From a bacterium (GTDB lineage Bacteria; Sumerlaeota; Sumerlaeia; SLMS01), in contig WGMQ01000004.1 of assembly GCA_016125005.1 (NCBI GenBank), positions 62,001 to 126,000 on the forward strand: a DNA stretch of 64,000 nt, written 5' to 3'. Made by a program: the position numbers and the translations under genes. Below the pieces are notes generated by a model, which had not been told where the DNA came from, searched no databases, and saw only the letters and a list, made by a program, of their open reading frames with translations. Every line of letters begins with the position of its first letter. Position 1 is the stretch's first letter. Positions 53,831 to 62,576 of the stretch are shown one piece after another.

Positions 53831-53869
53831 AAAAGAAAATTCGCCGGAAGCGCAAGGCTCCCGGCGAAT
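53831..53869 (-). terminator. Intrinsic terminator of ilvN
   Basis: In transcription direction, ATTCGCCGGGAGC pairs with GCTTCCGGCGAAT (13 bp, one G-U) around CTTGC, followed by TTTCTTTT. It starts 26 bp after the ilvN stop, so ilvN and the downstream VWA gene are separate transcription units. Confidence 0.92.
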
Positions 53870-53894
53870 GAGAATGAGGCTGGAGGATGTGGGG

Positions 53895-54464
53895 TTACTT
53901 CGCGACGGAACGGGCTTCCTCTTCGGCGACGCGCTCGATGAAGGAGCTCTGGAGGCCACCGGCGCCGCGGTTCATGGCGACGACGCCGCTGCGGCTGATC
54001 TCGCTGATGCCGAAGGGCTGGAGGAAGAGGATGAAGTTGTCGAGCTTCTCCGGCGCGCCGATGAGCTGGAACGTGAGCGAGCCGAGCGTGTAGTCGAGCG
54101 CCTCGGCCTTGAAGAGCGTGGCGATGTTGAGCAGCTCGACGCGGGACTTCTCATCGCAGCCGACCTTGATGAGCATGAGTTCGCGGGCGATGAACCCGTT
54201 GCCCTCGCTGAGGTCCTGGACGGCGACCACTTCGACGAGCTTGTTGAGCTGCTTGCGCACCTGGTCGATGATGGTGCGGTTGCCCTTCACGACGATGGTC
54301 ATGCGGGACATGGTCTCGTCATGGGTGGGGCCAACCGTGAGAGAGTCGATGTTGAAGCTGCGGGCGGCGAACAGACCGGCAATGCGGGCCAGGACGCCGG
54401 CCTCGTTCTCGACGAGGATGCTCATCACGTGGGTTTCTTCGGTGGTCATCGGTGCGGTCGGCAT
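53895..54464 (-). CDS. ilvN: Acetolactate synthase small (regulatory) subunit
   Basis: 189 residues from ATG 54464 (AAGGAGAA upstream). The N-terminal ACT domain is canonical: THVMSILVENEAGVLARIAG, LFAARSFNIDSLTVGPT, SRMTIVVKGN, KQLNKLVEVVAVQDLSEG. The C-terminal ALS_ss_C domain follows (ELMLIKVGCDEKSRVELLN). It binds valine and activates or inhibits the catalytic subunit IlvB in branched-chain amino-acid synthesis. The catalytic gene is not in the window, so this gene is expressed alone. It has its own attenuator leader (54525-54651) and terminator. Confidence 0.95.
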   Translation of the reverse strand: MPTAPMTTEETHVMSILVENEAGVLARIAGLFAARSFNIDSLTVGPTHDETMSRMTIVVKGNRTIIDQVRKQLNKLVEVVAVQDLSEGNGFIARELMLIKVGCDEKSRVELLNIATLFKAEALDYTLGSLTFQLIGAPEKLDNFILFLQPFGISEISRSGVVAMNRGAGGLQSSFIERVAEEEARSVAK

Positions 54465-54524
54465 GGCCGGTGATTCTCCTTGGGTCAAGAGTGTTGGTGT
54501 CAGGTTGCTGGCGCTCTGGCGGGC

Positions 54525-54550
54525 AAAAAAAAACCGCCGGTACCCGGCGG
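54525..54550 (-). terminator. Attenuator terminator in the ilvN leader
   Basis: CCGCCGG pairs with CCGGCGG around GTA, followed by nine T in the transcript direction, 61 bp before the ilvN start. Between it and the leader peptide lies GGTGGCG (near 54580-54587), which can pair with CGCCGCC of the terminator 5' arm (7 bp with one G-U) to make an antiterminator. The same segment (GGCGGGTTGC) can instead pair with GCAGCCGCC inside the leader peptide coding sequence. These are the four interacting segments of classical attenuation. Confidence 0.85.
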
Positions 54551-54600
54551 CGCTCTGCAATCTTTCCAGTCGGAATGGATGCAACCCGCCACCGCTGCTC

Positions 54601-54651
54601 TCAGGTGAGAGCTACGAGTACCTCAACGGCTACGGCGGCTGCAAACGTCAT
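54601..54651 (-). CDS. ilvN leader peptide, rich in Val, Leu and Ala
   Basis: A 16-codon gene, MTFAAAVAVEVLVALT then TGA, from ATG 54651, with GAGGAAG eight bases upstream. It contains four Val, two Leu and six Ala in 16 residues. Val and Leu are the end products of the pathway that IlvN controls, as in the enteric ivbL and ilvL leaders. It ends 50 nt before the attenuator stem. Ribosome stalling at Val/Leu codons when charged tRNA is scarce would free segment 2 to form the antiterminator. Clustering of Val and the position are the evidence; stalling itself is inference from known systems. Confidence 0.8.
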   Translation of the reverse strand: MTFAAAVAVEVLVALT

Positions 54652-54677
54652 GGCGACACTTCCTCGACAGTGGCGGG

Positions 54678-54707
54678 ATCACAACCACGCAGGGACGGGC
54701 ACGTCAA
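54678..54707 (-). promoter_or_regulatory. Possible sigma-70-type promoter of ilvN leader
   Basis: In the transcript direction, TTGACG (54702-54707) and TGTGAT (54678-54683) are 18 bp apart, and the leader ATG is 26 bp beyond the second. The -35 match is good, the -10 moderate. Confidence 0.35.
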
Positions 54708-54800
54708 CGGAAAACGGCGGGAGTAGGAGAGGGTTCTCGGGACGAAGGATCAGAGGAACGGAATCGCCCTGAAGTGAGGGATGGCTGTGTTCCGCACCAT

Positions 54801-55862
54801 TCACTCCTCTGTCTCTGCGGGTACAAGGACCCAGACGCGCTTGAGTGGTAGTTCGGCCTGAACCTCGGCCGGAAGTCGTTCATAAGTGCGATATATCGCC
54901 TCAACAAGGTCGCGGCTGTCCCAGAGTCGCACTGTGAAGTGACTCTGGCGGGCCTCCGCGAGCACGGCCTTGTTGAATCCTCCCCAACAGACGAGGAGCC
55001 CCTGCTCGGCCTTGAAGGATTGCATGGTGCCTTGCAGGGACCGGTAGACATTAACGTCGGCAGCGCTGGGCTGTGACTTCACCTGAACACAAAGCCGAGG
55101 CGCGTCCAGCCCGAGCGACCCCCGCCCCGCGAGAATATCGACCCCGCCGTCCGCTCCTGGGGGAGAGTTCTTGGTCACCCAACCATCCGCACGCAACACA
55201 GCCTCCACCAATAGCGAAAGAGGGTGTCCTGCGAAACGCGCCTGAATATGGGCGACAATCTGATCGTGGGCATGTTGGACGAGGTCCGGAGCACCCTCGG
55301 GGTCCAGATCGACAGGATCAGCCATGGGCTTTCGACTCTTGCCGGGCGCGACCACGAGCGGGCCCGGGTCCGACTTACCGGAAAGAACGATGGCAACACG
55401 TCGCTCTGCGTCGTTGCGGGACACCTGACACACCGTCATGAAGGCACCGAACGAGTAGAGGAGATCCTGCTCAAAGGCGGTACGCGGAACGTCGGGTCGA
55501 ATCCAATCAACGGGGCGGACATGGCGGAACCGGTTCCCAATCTTGCGATACTCGTAGGGGCCCTTGATTCGGCCGAGTGCAATTTGCGAAGTCCGCTTGC
55601 GCGGGAGGACAACAATGTCCCCCACCTTCATCGAGATGGCGAACGCCCAGAGCTGACCGGCCTTGTTGCCGACTGCGCGCGGCTTCGCATCCACCCAATC
55701 CTTCTCGACAATCTTGGAGATATCGTCGTAGTCCTTGGCTGCCTCGAGAGAGGGGACTTCCAGAAAGCCGATCACAGCGAGGCCGCTCTCGAGAGCAAGT
55801 TCTTCATCCTCACCGCTCCCACCGGCTCGGGTCAGGAAGACTCTGGCGTTTTCAGTGGTCAT
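54801..55862 (-). CDS. Mrr-type restriction endonuclease
   Basis: 353 residues from ATG 55862. The N-terminal domain (1-180) begins VFLTRAGGSGEDEELALESG and includes VGDIVVLPRKRT, a winged-helix/reader-like region of Mrr and related proteins. The catalytic half has LLVEAVLRADGWVTKNSPPG, then GADGGVDILAGRG and LCVQVKSQ, the Asp and QxK of the PD-(D/E)xK nuclease of the Mrr_cat family. Such enzymes cut methylated or foreign DNA (type IV-like restriction). No methyltransferase is adjacent, so it may act alone on modified DNA. It lies between two core metabolic genes (ilvN and dxs). Confidence 0.83.
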   Translation of the reverse strand: MTTENARVFLTRAGGSGEDEELALESGLAVIGFLEVPSLEAAKDYDDISKIVEKDWVDAKPRAVGNKAGQLWAFAISMKVGDIVVLPRKRTSQIALGRIKGPYEYRKIGNRFRHVRPVDWIRPDVPRTAFEQDLLYSFGAFMTVCQVSRNDAERRVAIVLSGKSDPGPLVVAPGKSRKPMADPVDLDPEGAPDLVQHAHDQIVAHIQARFAGHPLSLLVEAVLRADGWVTKNSPPGADGGVDILAGRGSLGLDAPRLCVQVKSQPSAADVNVYRSLQGTMQSFKAEQGLLVCWGGFNKAVLAEARQSHFTVRLWDSRDLVEAIYRTYERLPAEVQAELPLKRVWVLVPAETEE

Positions 55863-56119
55863 GGGTGCTCTCCACAGGTATTTGTCTATGTTGCTTGGGG
55901 TAGCCGCCCCGGTATCAGAATGTCGACACGGATTTGCGTCGATGTCGAAACTCCGAAGAGGCCGAATCCGGCTGTGAGGACCGGACCCGGCTGCAAGGCA
56001 ACGAACGTCCTGTAAGCCAACGACTTGGCCCTCAAATCGCTGCGTCGCCCTCCCGTTTCCCTTGCACGGCCCTCGGGCTTGACGGACGCTTGAAGGCTCA
56101 ATCGTCGGACGGTGCGCCT

Positions 56120-58078
56120 ATGACATCACACGCGGAAAAACTTCCCATCCTCCCGGCGGCTTCTGGCAGCGAAAAGGCCGTCGTGGAATCCAGTCAGGGT
56201 GCCTCGATCCTTTCCCGGATCACCAGCCCCGCGCAGGTGCGCGAGCTTGATCTGGAACAACTTAAGCAGCTTGCCGCCGAGGTTCGTCAGCGGATCATCA
56301 CGGTGATCGCGGAGAAGGGCGGGCACTTCGGAGCACCGCTCGGTGCCGTGGACCTGACGGTGGCGCTGTTGCACGTCCTCGATTCGCCGACCGACAAGGT
56401 GGTGTGGGACACGGGGCACCAGGCCTATGCGTGGAAGATCCTGACGGGGCGCAATGACCGCTTCGAGTCGATCCGTCAGTATCAAGGGCTTTCCGGGTTC
56501 CTGAAGCGGGACGAGTCAGAGCACGACGCCTTCGGCGCGGGGCACGCCTCGACGAGCATCGCGGCGGCTTACGGCCTAGCCGAGGGGCGCGCCCAGCAGG
56601 GGCGGAACAATCGCGTGGTGGCGGTGATCGGCGACGGCGCGATGACGGGCGGCATGGCCTATGAGGCGCTCAACAACGCGGGCCTTCGCCGGACGAACAT
56701 GATGGTGATCCTCAACGACAACGAGATGTCGATCAGCGACAACGTCTGGGCCGTTCACAAGGGCCTCTCCAACCTGATCACCAGCAGTGGGTACAATCGC
56801 GTGAAGCAGGACGTGAAGTCGGTGCTCCGCACGATCATGGGGGAGCGCATCATCCACGCGGCGCACAACCTGGAGGAGGCGGTGAAGGGCCTTCTGGTGC
56901 CGGGCCTGTTTTTCGAGGAACTGGGCTTCCGCTACATCGGCCCGGTGGATGGTCACAACCTGGACGAGCTGGTGCCGATCCTCAAGCGCGCCGCCGAGTT
57001 GGAGGGCCCCATTTGCCTTCACGTGGTGACGCGGAAGGGAAAGGGGCTGACCTATGCCGAGGCAGACCCGATCACCTATCACGCTGCCACGGCGAATATG
57101 AAGATCGAGACGGGCGAGATGGCGAAGTCGAGCGCGCCGCCCGCCTATACGAAGGTTTTTGGCAAGACGCTGGTCGAGTTGGCGCGCGAGAATCCGCGCG
57201 TGGTGGCAATCACCGCGGCCATGCCCGGCGGCACCGGCACCGACCAATTCCAGAAGGCCTTCCCGTCGCGATTCTACGACGTGGGTATTGCCGAGGAATG
57301 CGCCGTGACGATGGCGGCCGGTATGGCGGCCGAGGGACTTGTCCCCGTCTGCGCCATCTACTCGACGTTCCTCCAGCGCGCCTTTGACCAGATCATCCAC
57401 GACGTGGCGCTCCAGCACCTGCCCGTTCGTTTTGTGCTGGATCGTGCGGGGCTGGTCGGAGCGGACGGACCCACGCACCATGGCACCTTCGATCTTTCCT
57501 ACCTGCGCATGATTCCGGAGCTGGTGCTCATGGCACCGCGCGACGAGCAGGAGCTGCGTCGCATGACGCGCACGCTGGTCGAGTACAACGCGGGGCCGTC
57601 CGCGGTGCGCTATCCGCGCGGCAATTGCTCGGGGCGCATCGACCTGGACGGGATGGATTATCCGGCGCTGGAAATCGGGCGTGGCGAGTTCATCCAGAAG
57701 GGCCGTCGCGTGGCCCTCATCGGCATCGGCAACATGACCCAGCACTGGATCGAGGCGGCCCCGGACATCGAGGCGGCGCTCGGTCACGAAATCACCGTCT
57801 TCGACGCGCGCTTCGTTCGTCCGCTGGACCGCGAGGCGTTGCTTTCCATCGCCGCCGATCACGAGTTCCTCTTCACGGCGGAGGACAACACGATCCGTGG
57901 TGGCTTCGGCAGCGCGGTGAACGAGCTGCTCAACGAGGAAGGTGCCCCGCGCCTTGCCACGGTATATGGCCTCCCCGACCGCTTTGTGGATCACGGCACG
58001 CCGAAGGAACTGTACGGCGAGCTGGGACTTCTCCCGGCCCAACTGGCCGAGCGCGTCATCCGGAAGGTCCAAGGCTGA
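56120..58078 (+). CDS. dxs: 1-deoxy-D-xylulose-5-phosphate synthase
   Basis: 652 residues from ATG 56120. ThDP enzyme that condenses pyruvate and glyceraldehyde 3-phosphate, first step of the MEP isoprenoid pathway. Conserved pieces: [32 protein letters not shown], the ThDP-metal motif [36 protein letters not shown], and [20 protein letters not shown]. One variant: the first His loop reads [16 protein letters not shown] in place of GHLGSSLGVVELTVAL, so Ala-Pro replaces the usual Ser-Ser pair. The panD gene follows 8 bp later. Confidence 0.96.
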   Translation: MTSHAEKLPILPAASGSEKAVVESSQGASILSRITSPAQVRELDLEQLKQLAAEVRQRIITVIAEKGGHFGAPLGAVDLTVALLHVLDSPTDKVVWDTGHQAYAWKILTGRNDRFESIRQYQGLSGFLKRDESEHDAFGAGHASTSIAAAYGLAEGRAQQGRNNRVVAVIGDGAMTGGMAYEALNNAGLRRTNMMVILNDNEMSISDNVWAVHKGLSNLITSSGYNRVKQDVKSVLRTIMGERIIHAAHNLEEAVKGLLVPGLFFEELGFRYIGPVDGHNLDELVPILKRAAELEGPICLHVVTRKGKGLTYAEADPITYHAATANMKIETGEMAKSSAPPAYTKVFGKTLVELARENPRVVAITAAMPGGTGTDQFQKAFPSRFYDVGIAEECAVTMAAGMAAEGLVPVCAIYSTFLQRAFDQIIHDVALQHLPVRFVLDRAGLVGADGPTHHGTFDLSYLRMIPELVLMAPRDEQELRRMTRTLVEYNAGPSAVRYPRGNCSGRIDLDGMDYPALEIGRGEFIQKGRRVALIGIGNMTQHWIEAAPDIEAALGHEITVFDARFVRPLDREALLSIAADHEFLFTAEDNTIRGGFGSAVNELLNEEGAPRLATVYGLPDRFVDHGTPKELYGELGLLPAQLAERVIRKVQG

Positions 58079-58085
58079 TCGACGG

Positions 58086-58472
58086 ATGCTTCGCGAATTT
58101 CTGAAGTCCAAGCTGCATCAGGCGCGCGTCACCGAGGCGAACCTGCACTACGTCGGCAGCATCACCATCGACCTGGACCTGATGGAAGCGGTGGATCTGC
58201 TTCCCAACGAGAAGATCCTGATCGTGAACAACAACAACGGCGCGCGCTTCGAGACCTACGTCATCGAAGGGGAGCGCGGCAGCGGCGTGATCTGCCTGAA
58301 CGGAGCGGCGGCGCGTCTTGCGCAACCCGGCGACGTGGTGATCATCATGAGCTTTGCGTTGCTCAACGATGCCGAGGTCCGGGACCACCAGCCGAAGGTC
58401 GCGGTGCTCGACAGCGAAAACCGCATCGCCGAGATCCTCTATCAGGAACGGGAGCGCCAGCTCCTTCGCTGA
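58086..58472 (+). CDS. panD: Aspartate 1-decarboxylase
   Basis: 128 residues from ATG 58086, 8 bp after dxs. The pyruvoyl enzyme makes beta-alanine for pantothenate and CoA. Its self-processing site is present: [16 protein letters not shown], cut between Gly and Ser to create the pyruvoyl group; [21 protein letters not shown] and [20 protein letters not shown] complete the active site. No PanZ or other pan gene nearby. It is co-transcribed with dxs by position. Confidence 0.97.
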   Translation: MLREFLKSKLHQARVTEANLHYVGSITIDLDLMEAVDLLPNEKILIVNNNNGARFETYVIEGERGSGVICLNGAAARLAQPGDVVIIMSFALLNDAEVRDHQPKVAVLDSENRIAEILYQERERQLLR

Positions 58473-58480
58473 TTCGACGC

Positions 58481-60292
58481 CTACTCCGGCAGCAGGTGAC
58501 CGTGCTCGCTGGAACCCATCTCCATCCCGGCGGGGAAATACTCCTTCCAACGCTTCGTGACGCGGTCCGCCACGGCGGGGTCGCAGGCAACGATGCCCGG
58601 GTACCAGGGTTTGAGGCGCGCGTCGATCACGAGGGGCCCCGTGTAGGCCACATGGGAGCGGATCACGCGGGTCTGGGCCGCGTGGAGATCCGCGGCGGGC
58701 TCGAAGCGGGTAAAGACCGTCCAGAGGAAGTTGGGCTCGGAGGCACACGCATGGTCCGGGTCGTCGGCAAGGATCACCAGCGGCCAACCTTCGAAGGCAC
58801 CAGAACGGGCCAAGGCGGAGGGGTACTCGGGATCGTCGCTGTAACTTGGGCCGCTCACCACGACGCAGCCCTTGGCGAAGACACGAGCCTTGCGCACGCC
58901 CGAGGGGACGGGGCCGCTGAACTCGCCGGGAAGCTCGCGGATGGCGGGGCCGAGGCCCACGATCACGCCCTTGCTCCCCTTGTTCACCTCGGGACCCGTG
59001 TAGTCGAGCGTATCCATCGACAGGTTGCTGAAGACGTATAGATCGGTCTCCCAGTTCACGCGCGCGAGCAGGTGCTCCAGCACGTCGCGGAACCGGCGAA
59101 GGTCCATCATGGTGTCGGTGAGCAGCAGGAACTTGGTGAGGGAGAGCTGGCCCTCGCCAAGGATGCGGAAGGCGCTTTGCAGGGCCTCGCGCGGGTAGCG
59201 ATCCTTGACGACCGCGGCGGCGAGTGAGTGGAAGCCGGTCTCGCCGTAGCTCCACAGGGACTTGACCGACGGCATGACGAGCGGGAACAGGGGGCTGAGC
59301 AGTTCCTGCAGGTAATCGCCGATGAAGAAGTCCTCCTGGCGAGGCTTGCCGACGACGGTGGCAGGATAGATCGCGTCGCGACGGTGGCAGACGGCGTGGC
59401 ACTTGAAGACCGGGTAGCCGTGCTTGAGCGAGTAGTAACCGTAGTGGTCGCCGAACGGACCCTCGGGGCGCCGTTCGTGCGGGGGGACCTCGCCGACGAG
59501 CGCGAACTCCGCTTCGGCGATCAGCGAATGGGGACCGACGGGATTCTTCGCGAGGGGGAGTTTCTCGCCCAGTAGCAGCGAGGCGAGCAGCATCTCCGGG
59601 ACATCCTCGGGAAGCGGGGCGATGGCGGACAGGATCATCGCGGGAGGACCGCCGACAAAGATCGTCACGGGGAGGGGCTTGTTGGCCTTCTCCGCCTCGT
59701 GATAGTGGAAGCCGCCGCCCTTGCCGATCTGCCAGTGAATGCCCGTCTCGCGATCGTTATAGCGCTGGATGCGATACATGCCGAGGTTCGGCTTCCCGTT
59801 GTGCGGGTTCTCTGTATAGACAAGCGGGAGAGTGACGAAGTGGCCGCCGTCCTCGGGCCAGAGCTTCAGGAGGGGAATGGTGGTCAACTTGGGATCGCGC
59901 TCGACGACCTCGAGTACCGGCCCCGTGCCACGACGCTTGAAACCGATGCCGAGGGCCTGTGTGAAGAGGTGACGGAAATGCCAGAGCTTGGCGGGTGTCG
60001 GCGGGAGCGCCTCCATCGCGAAGCGGGCCGCATCGGCGACGAACTTCTGGGGTCGCTTGCCGAAGGCGCGTTCGGTGCGCCGCAGCGTCCCGAAAAGGTT
60101 GGTCACGACGGGGAACGGGCTCCCCTCGACATTCTCGAAAAGGATGGCCGGGCCACCCGCCGCCACGACGCGGCGATGGATCTCGGGGATCTCCTGGTCG
60201 GTGGAAACCGGTGCCTTGATACGAACCAGTTCCCGGTCCCCATCAAGGATCTGGAGGAACTGGCGAAGATTGCGGACGGGGGAATCGCTCAT
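58481..60292 (-). CDS. UbiD-family prenylated-FMN decarboxylase
   Basis: 603 residues. Typical UbiD length and motifs: NLRQFLQILDGDRELVRIK, NPHNGKPNLGMYRIQRYND, IGKGGGFHYHEAEKANK and the catalytic Glu/Arg/Glu region ERRPEGPFGDHYGYYS, then YPATVVGKPRQEDFFIGD. It decarboxylates an aromatic or unsaturated acid with prenylated FMN made by UbiX, which is not here. In lineages lacking ubiquinone the likely pathway is menaquinone, in the futalosine route, but this is inference. It converges on panD with an 8-bp gap. Confidence 0.85.
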   Translation of the reverse strand: MSDSPVRNLRQFLQILDGDRELVRIKAPVSTDQEIPEIHRRVVAAGGPAILFENVEGSPFPVVTNLFGTLRRTERAFGKRPQKFVADAARFAMEALPPTPAKLWHFRHLFTQALGIGFKRRGTGPVLEVVERDPKLTTIPLLKLWPEDGGHFVTLPLVYTENPHNGKPNLGMYRIQRYNDRETGIHWQIGKGGGFHYHEAEKANKPLPVTIFVGGPPAMILSAIAPLPEDVPEMLLASLLLGEKLPLAKNPVGPHSLIAEAEFALVGEVPPHERRPEGPFGDHYGYYSLKHGYPVFKCHAVCHRRDAIYPATVVGKPRQEDFFIGDYLQELLSPLFPLVMPSVKSLWSYGETGFHSLAAAVVKDRYPREALQSAFRILGEGQLSLTKFLLLTDTMMDLRRFRDVLEHLLARVNWETDLYVFSNLSMDTLDYTGPEVNKGSKGVIVGLGPAIRELPGEFSGPVPSGVRKARVFAKGCVVVSGPSYSDDPEYPSALARSGAFEGWPLVILADDPDHACASEPNFLWTVFTRFEPAADLHAAQTRVIRSHVAYTGPLVIDARLKPWYPGIVACDPAVADRVTKRWKEYFPAGMEMGSSEHGHLLPE

Positions 60293-60324
60293 GTGAAGCC
60301 TTCAAGCAAAGCCCGGGCCGTCCA

Positions 60325-61470
60325 TCATGCCTCCAGGACGGTGCGGCGTATATACAGCTCGATCAGGATGAGGGCCAGGAGGACGGCGGTGAGGAACACG
60401 GCGCCGCCGCTGGCGATGACGCCGCGCAGGGGCGAGGTCCGCGACTCGGGAAGGATCGGCTTGGCGAGGATGCCGAGGTCGCCGGAGACCTCCGGGTTGA
60501 GCGGGTCGGGGATCAGCGTGGCGTCGGCGGTCGTGGTGGTGAGGATCTGGCGCATCTGGCCGGCCTTCTCGCGCACGACAAGCAGGTCGCGACGGACGCC
60601 TTCCAGCTGGTTGCGCACCGCGGCGCGGTCCTTGTTGACCATCTCGATTTCGCCGTTGGTCTGGCGGATCATCTCGTTGACGCGCTCAAGACGGGTGCGG
60701 AGCGCAGGTGTCTTGTCGCTGTTGGCGCCGGCCAGTTCCAGCTCAAGACGGGCCTTCTCGCCGAAGAGTCCGCCAGGCATGACTTCCGCCTCGGAAGGGG
60801 CGTTCATCGTGGGGGTGGCGCTGCCGGACAGGAGCGTCTGGCGCGAGGCGTAGAGCGCGTCGAGTTCGTCTCGGCGGAGTTCCAGGTCGGTCTGCTTGGC
60901 GGCAAGCTCGGCGGCCTGCGCGGAGAATGCATCGAACTTCTCCCCCGCCGTCTTCTGAATGGCGAGGGCTTCCCGCGAACGAAGCTGGCCGAAGCGCTCG
61001 ACAGAGAGGTTGGTCCATTCCTCGGCAAGGAACAGGGCGATCTCCGGTGTTTTTCCGCGTGTGGTCAGGATCACGGCCGGCGAGTAGGAGGACTGCACCG
61101 TGGTGTCGCGGGTGATGATGGTCTTCACCTTGAAGCTGCCCTTGATCTTCTCGAAGTTACCTTGGGGGTAGTCGGGGAATTTGGCGCGGGCCGCCTTGAC
61201 CACATCGAGCAGGATCTCGTCCGAAGAGAGCATGTCGGGGATGGAAGGGGCGTCGACTTTTTCGAGACGAGGACCGTCGCGCAGGGACGAGGGCACGTTG
61301 CGGATCAGGAGCGTGGAGCTGGTCTCGAAGACCTCTCCCATGAAGTAAATCGTATATGCGTAAGTCAGGACGAAGAAGATGCCGGGGGCCAGGAGGAGAA
61401 GGTAACGGCGCGACCACAGATGGCGGACAATGTCCGTTGAGGTGACGCTGGGCTGATCTTCGTTCGACAT
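60325..61470 (-). CDS. Wzz-like polysaccharide chain-length determinant
   Basis: 381 residues. Two transmembrane helices flank a long periplasmic coiled coil: YLLLLAPGIFFVLTYAYTIY near 30 and VIASGGAVFLTAVLLALILI near 355. The loop begins with strands (SSTLLIRNVPSSLRDG) and continues with heptad-rich helices (ELAAKQTDLELRRDELDALY, EMIRQTNGEIEMVNKDRAAV). The Pro-rich motif before TM2 (PDPLNPEVSG, PILPESRTSPLRG) fits the Wzz/PCP family. It sets polymer length in surface polysaccharide export. It sits alone, 32 bp after the UbiD gene end. Confidence 0.85.
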   Translation of the reverse strand: MSNEDQPSVTSTDIVRHLWSRRYLLLLAPGIFFVLTYAYTIYFMGEVFETSSTLLIRNVPSSLRDGPRLEKVDAPSIPDMLSSDEILLDVVKAARAKFPDYPQGNFEKIKGSFKVKTIITRDTTVQSSYSPAVILTTRGKTPEIALFLAEEWTNLSVERFGQLRSREALAIQKTAGEKFDAFSAQAAELAAKQTDLELRRDELDALYASRQTLLSGSATPTMNAPSEAEVMPGGLFGEKARLELELAGANSDKTPALRTRLERVNEMIRQTNGEIEMVNKDRAAVRNQLEGVRRDLLVVREKAGQMRQILTTTTADATLIPDPLNPEVSGDLGILAKPILPESRTSPLRGVIASGGAVFLTAVLLALILIELYIRRTVLEA

Positions 61471-61637
61471 GAGGGACGGCTCTCCAAGGATTCGCTTTGG
61501 CCACGGTCTAGGGGGGCGGCGAAGGGCGTCAAGGAGTTGTCTCCTCGCCGCAAGTGCCTCGTCCGCAGATTAGGTGCATGAGAGCGTGGGGATCGGGGCG
61601 GCGCCCCCCGCTGCGTCGCCGCGAATCTCGTCGTCCA

Positions 61638-61970
61638 TTATTCGCCCTCGCGGCGATCCTTCATTTTCGCAGCGTTGATCCGGGTGTGGTACTCCCGGCG
61701 GCGCTGGAGGTACTCCTCCTCGGTGAGGCCAAGGTCGACGATGACGTTGGGATCATCCTTCGTTGCCTCGAAGATCTTCTCCAGGAAGGGAATGCACCAA
61801 CCACAGCCAGTCCCGGCTCCGAAGCACTCGGAGAGTTGGGACGTGACGCGGGGGCGTCGCTGGCGGATGAAGGCCTGAATCTTGTGGAGGGGGACGTGAA
61901 AGCAGACGCAGACGTTCGAGGGCCGGGGCGCCAGCTTGACTGGCGGGCGCTCGGGCAGCTCGTCGCTCAA
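61638..61970 (-). CDS. BFD-like [2Fe-2S]-binding protein
   Basis: 110 residues from TTG 61970, which overlaps the upstream stop as TTGA, as other pairs here do with ATGA. The BFD-like pattern is CVCFHVPLHKIQAFIR (CxC), then ECFGAGTGCGWCIPFLEKIF (CxxC); these four cysteines would hold one [2Fe-2S] cluster. A charged tail (REYHTRINAAKMKDRREGE) is extra. BFD-like proteins help iron release from bacterioferritin or act as small electron carriers. Coupling to the acidic TPR protein suggests a joint role. Confidence 0.78.
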   Translation of the reverse strand: MSDELPERPPVKLAPRPSNVCVCFHVPLHKIQAFIRQRRPRVTSQLSECFGAGTGCGWCIPFLEKIFEATKDDPNVIVDLGLTEEEYLQRRREYHTRINAAKMKDRREGE

Positions 61971-62515
61971 CGAAGGTACTTCCGCGCCTCTTCGAGGTCG
62001 GCTTCCACGTCGGGCTGATCCTCGTCGAGCTTTAGCGAGGCTTCCCATGCCTTGACCGCCTCGCGGTGATCATCGCGCAGCATGTGGGCGGCCCCGAGGA
62101 GGTTAAGCGCCTCAATGTACTCAGAGTCCATGGCGAGGGCCTCGTCGAGTGTGGCGAGGACTTCCTCGTGGAGGACGGCCGCTTCGGCGCTGGAATCCCA
62201 GGCGCCGCCGGAGAGCACCTCCTCGCACAGGAGGCGGAAGGTGGCGTGTGCCTTGTAGAAATAGACCACGGGCTCGTCGGCGAAGCGATCAATGACGCGG
62301 CGCCAGAGGCGCACGGCTTTGCGGAATTCGCCCCGGTCACAAAGTTCTTCTGATTCCTCGACGAGCGCGGCGATTTCCTCGAGGACTTCGTCACTCGAGG
62401 TTTCCTCGGCTTCTTCTTCAGATTCGTCCTCGTCGTCCTCTTCGGCGTCCGACTCGAATCCGTCCTCCTCCCAGTGTTCTTCCTGCTGCTCGTCGTCTTC
62501 TTCGTAGCGTGGCAT
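61967..62515 (-). CDS. Acidic TPR protein
   Basis: 182 residues. The first 45 are extremely acidic (YEEDDEQQEEHWEEDGFESD). The rest is three TPR-like helix pairs (GEFRKAVRLWRRVIDRFAD, AVLHEEVLATLDEALAMDSE, YIEALNLLGAAHMLRDDHRE). Cytoplasmic. Such an acidic tail could mimic nucleic acid or bind basic partners; no known function. It overlaps the BFD-like gene start by 4 nt and follows the DPF-rich gene by 61 bp on the same strand. Confidence 0.65.
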   Translation of the reverse strand: MPRYEEDDEQQEEHWEEDGFESDAEEDDEDESEEEAEETSSDEVLEEIAALVEESEELCDRGEFRKAVRLWRRVIDRFADEPVVYFYKAHATFRLLCEEVLSGGAWDSSAEAAVLHEEVLATLDEALAMDSEYIEALNLLGAAHMLRDDHREAVKAWEASLKLDEDQPDVEADLEEARKYLR

Positions 62516-62576
62516 GATTGTTCAGGGCTTCCTTGTGCGGTTCGGAAGGGGAATGCGGACTGCGGAGTATGAAGGG

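Noticed and set aside
56576-58111. Minus-strand frame of 511 residues over dxs
   Set aside because: dxs is certain on the plus strand; the antisense frame is His/Arg/Val-rich and has no domain.
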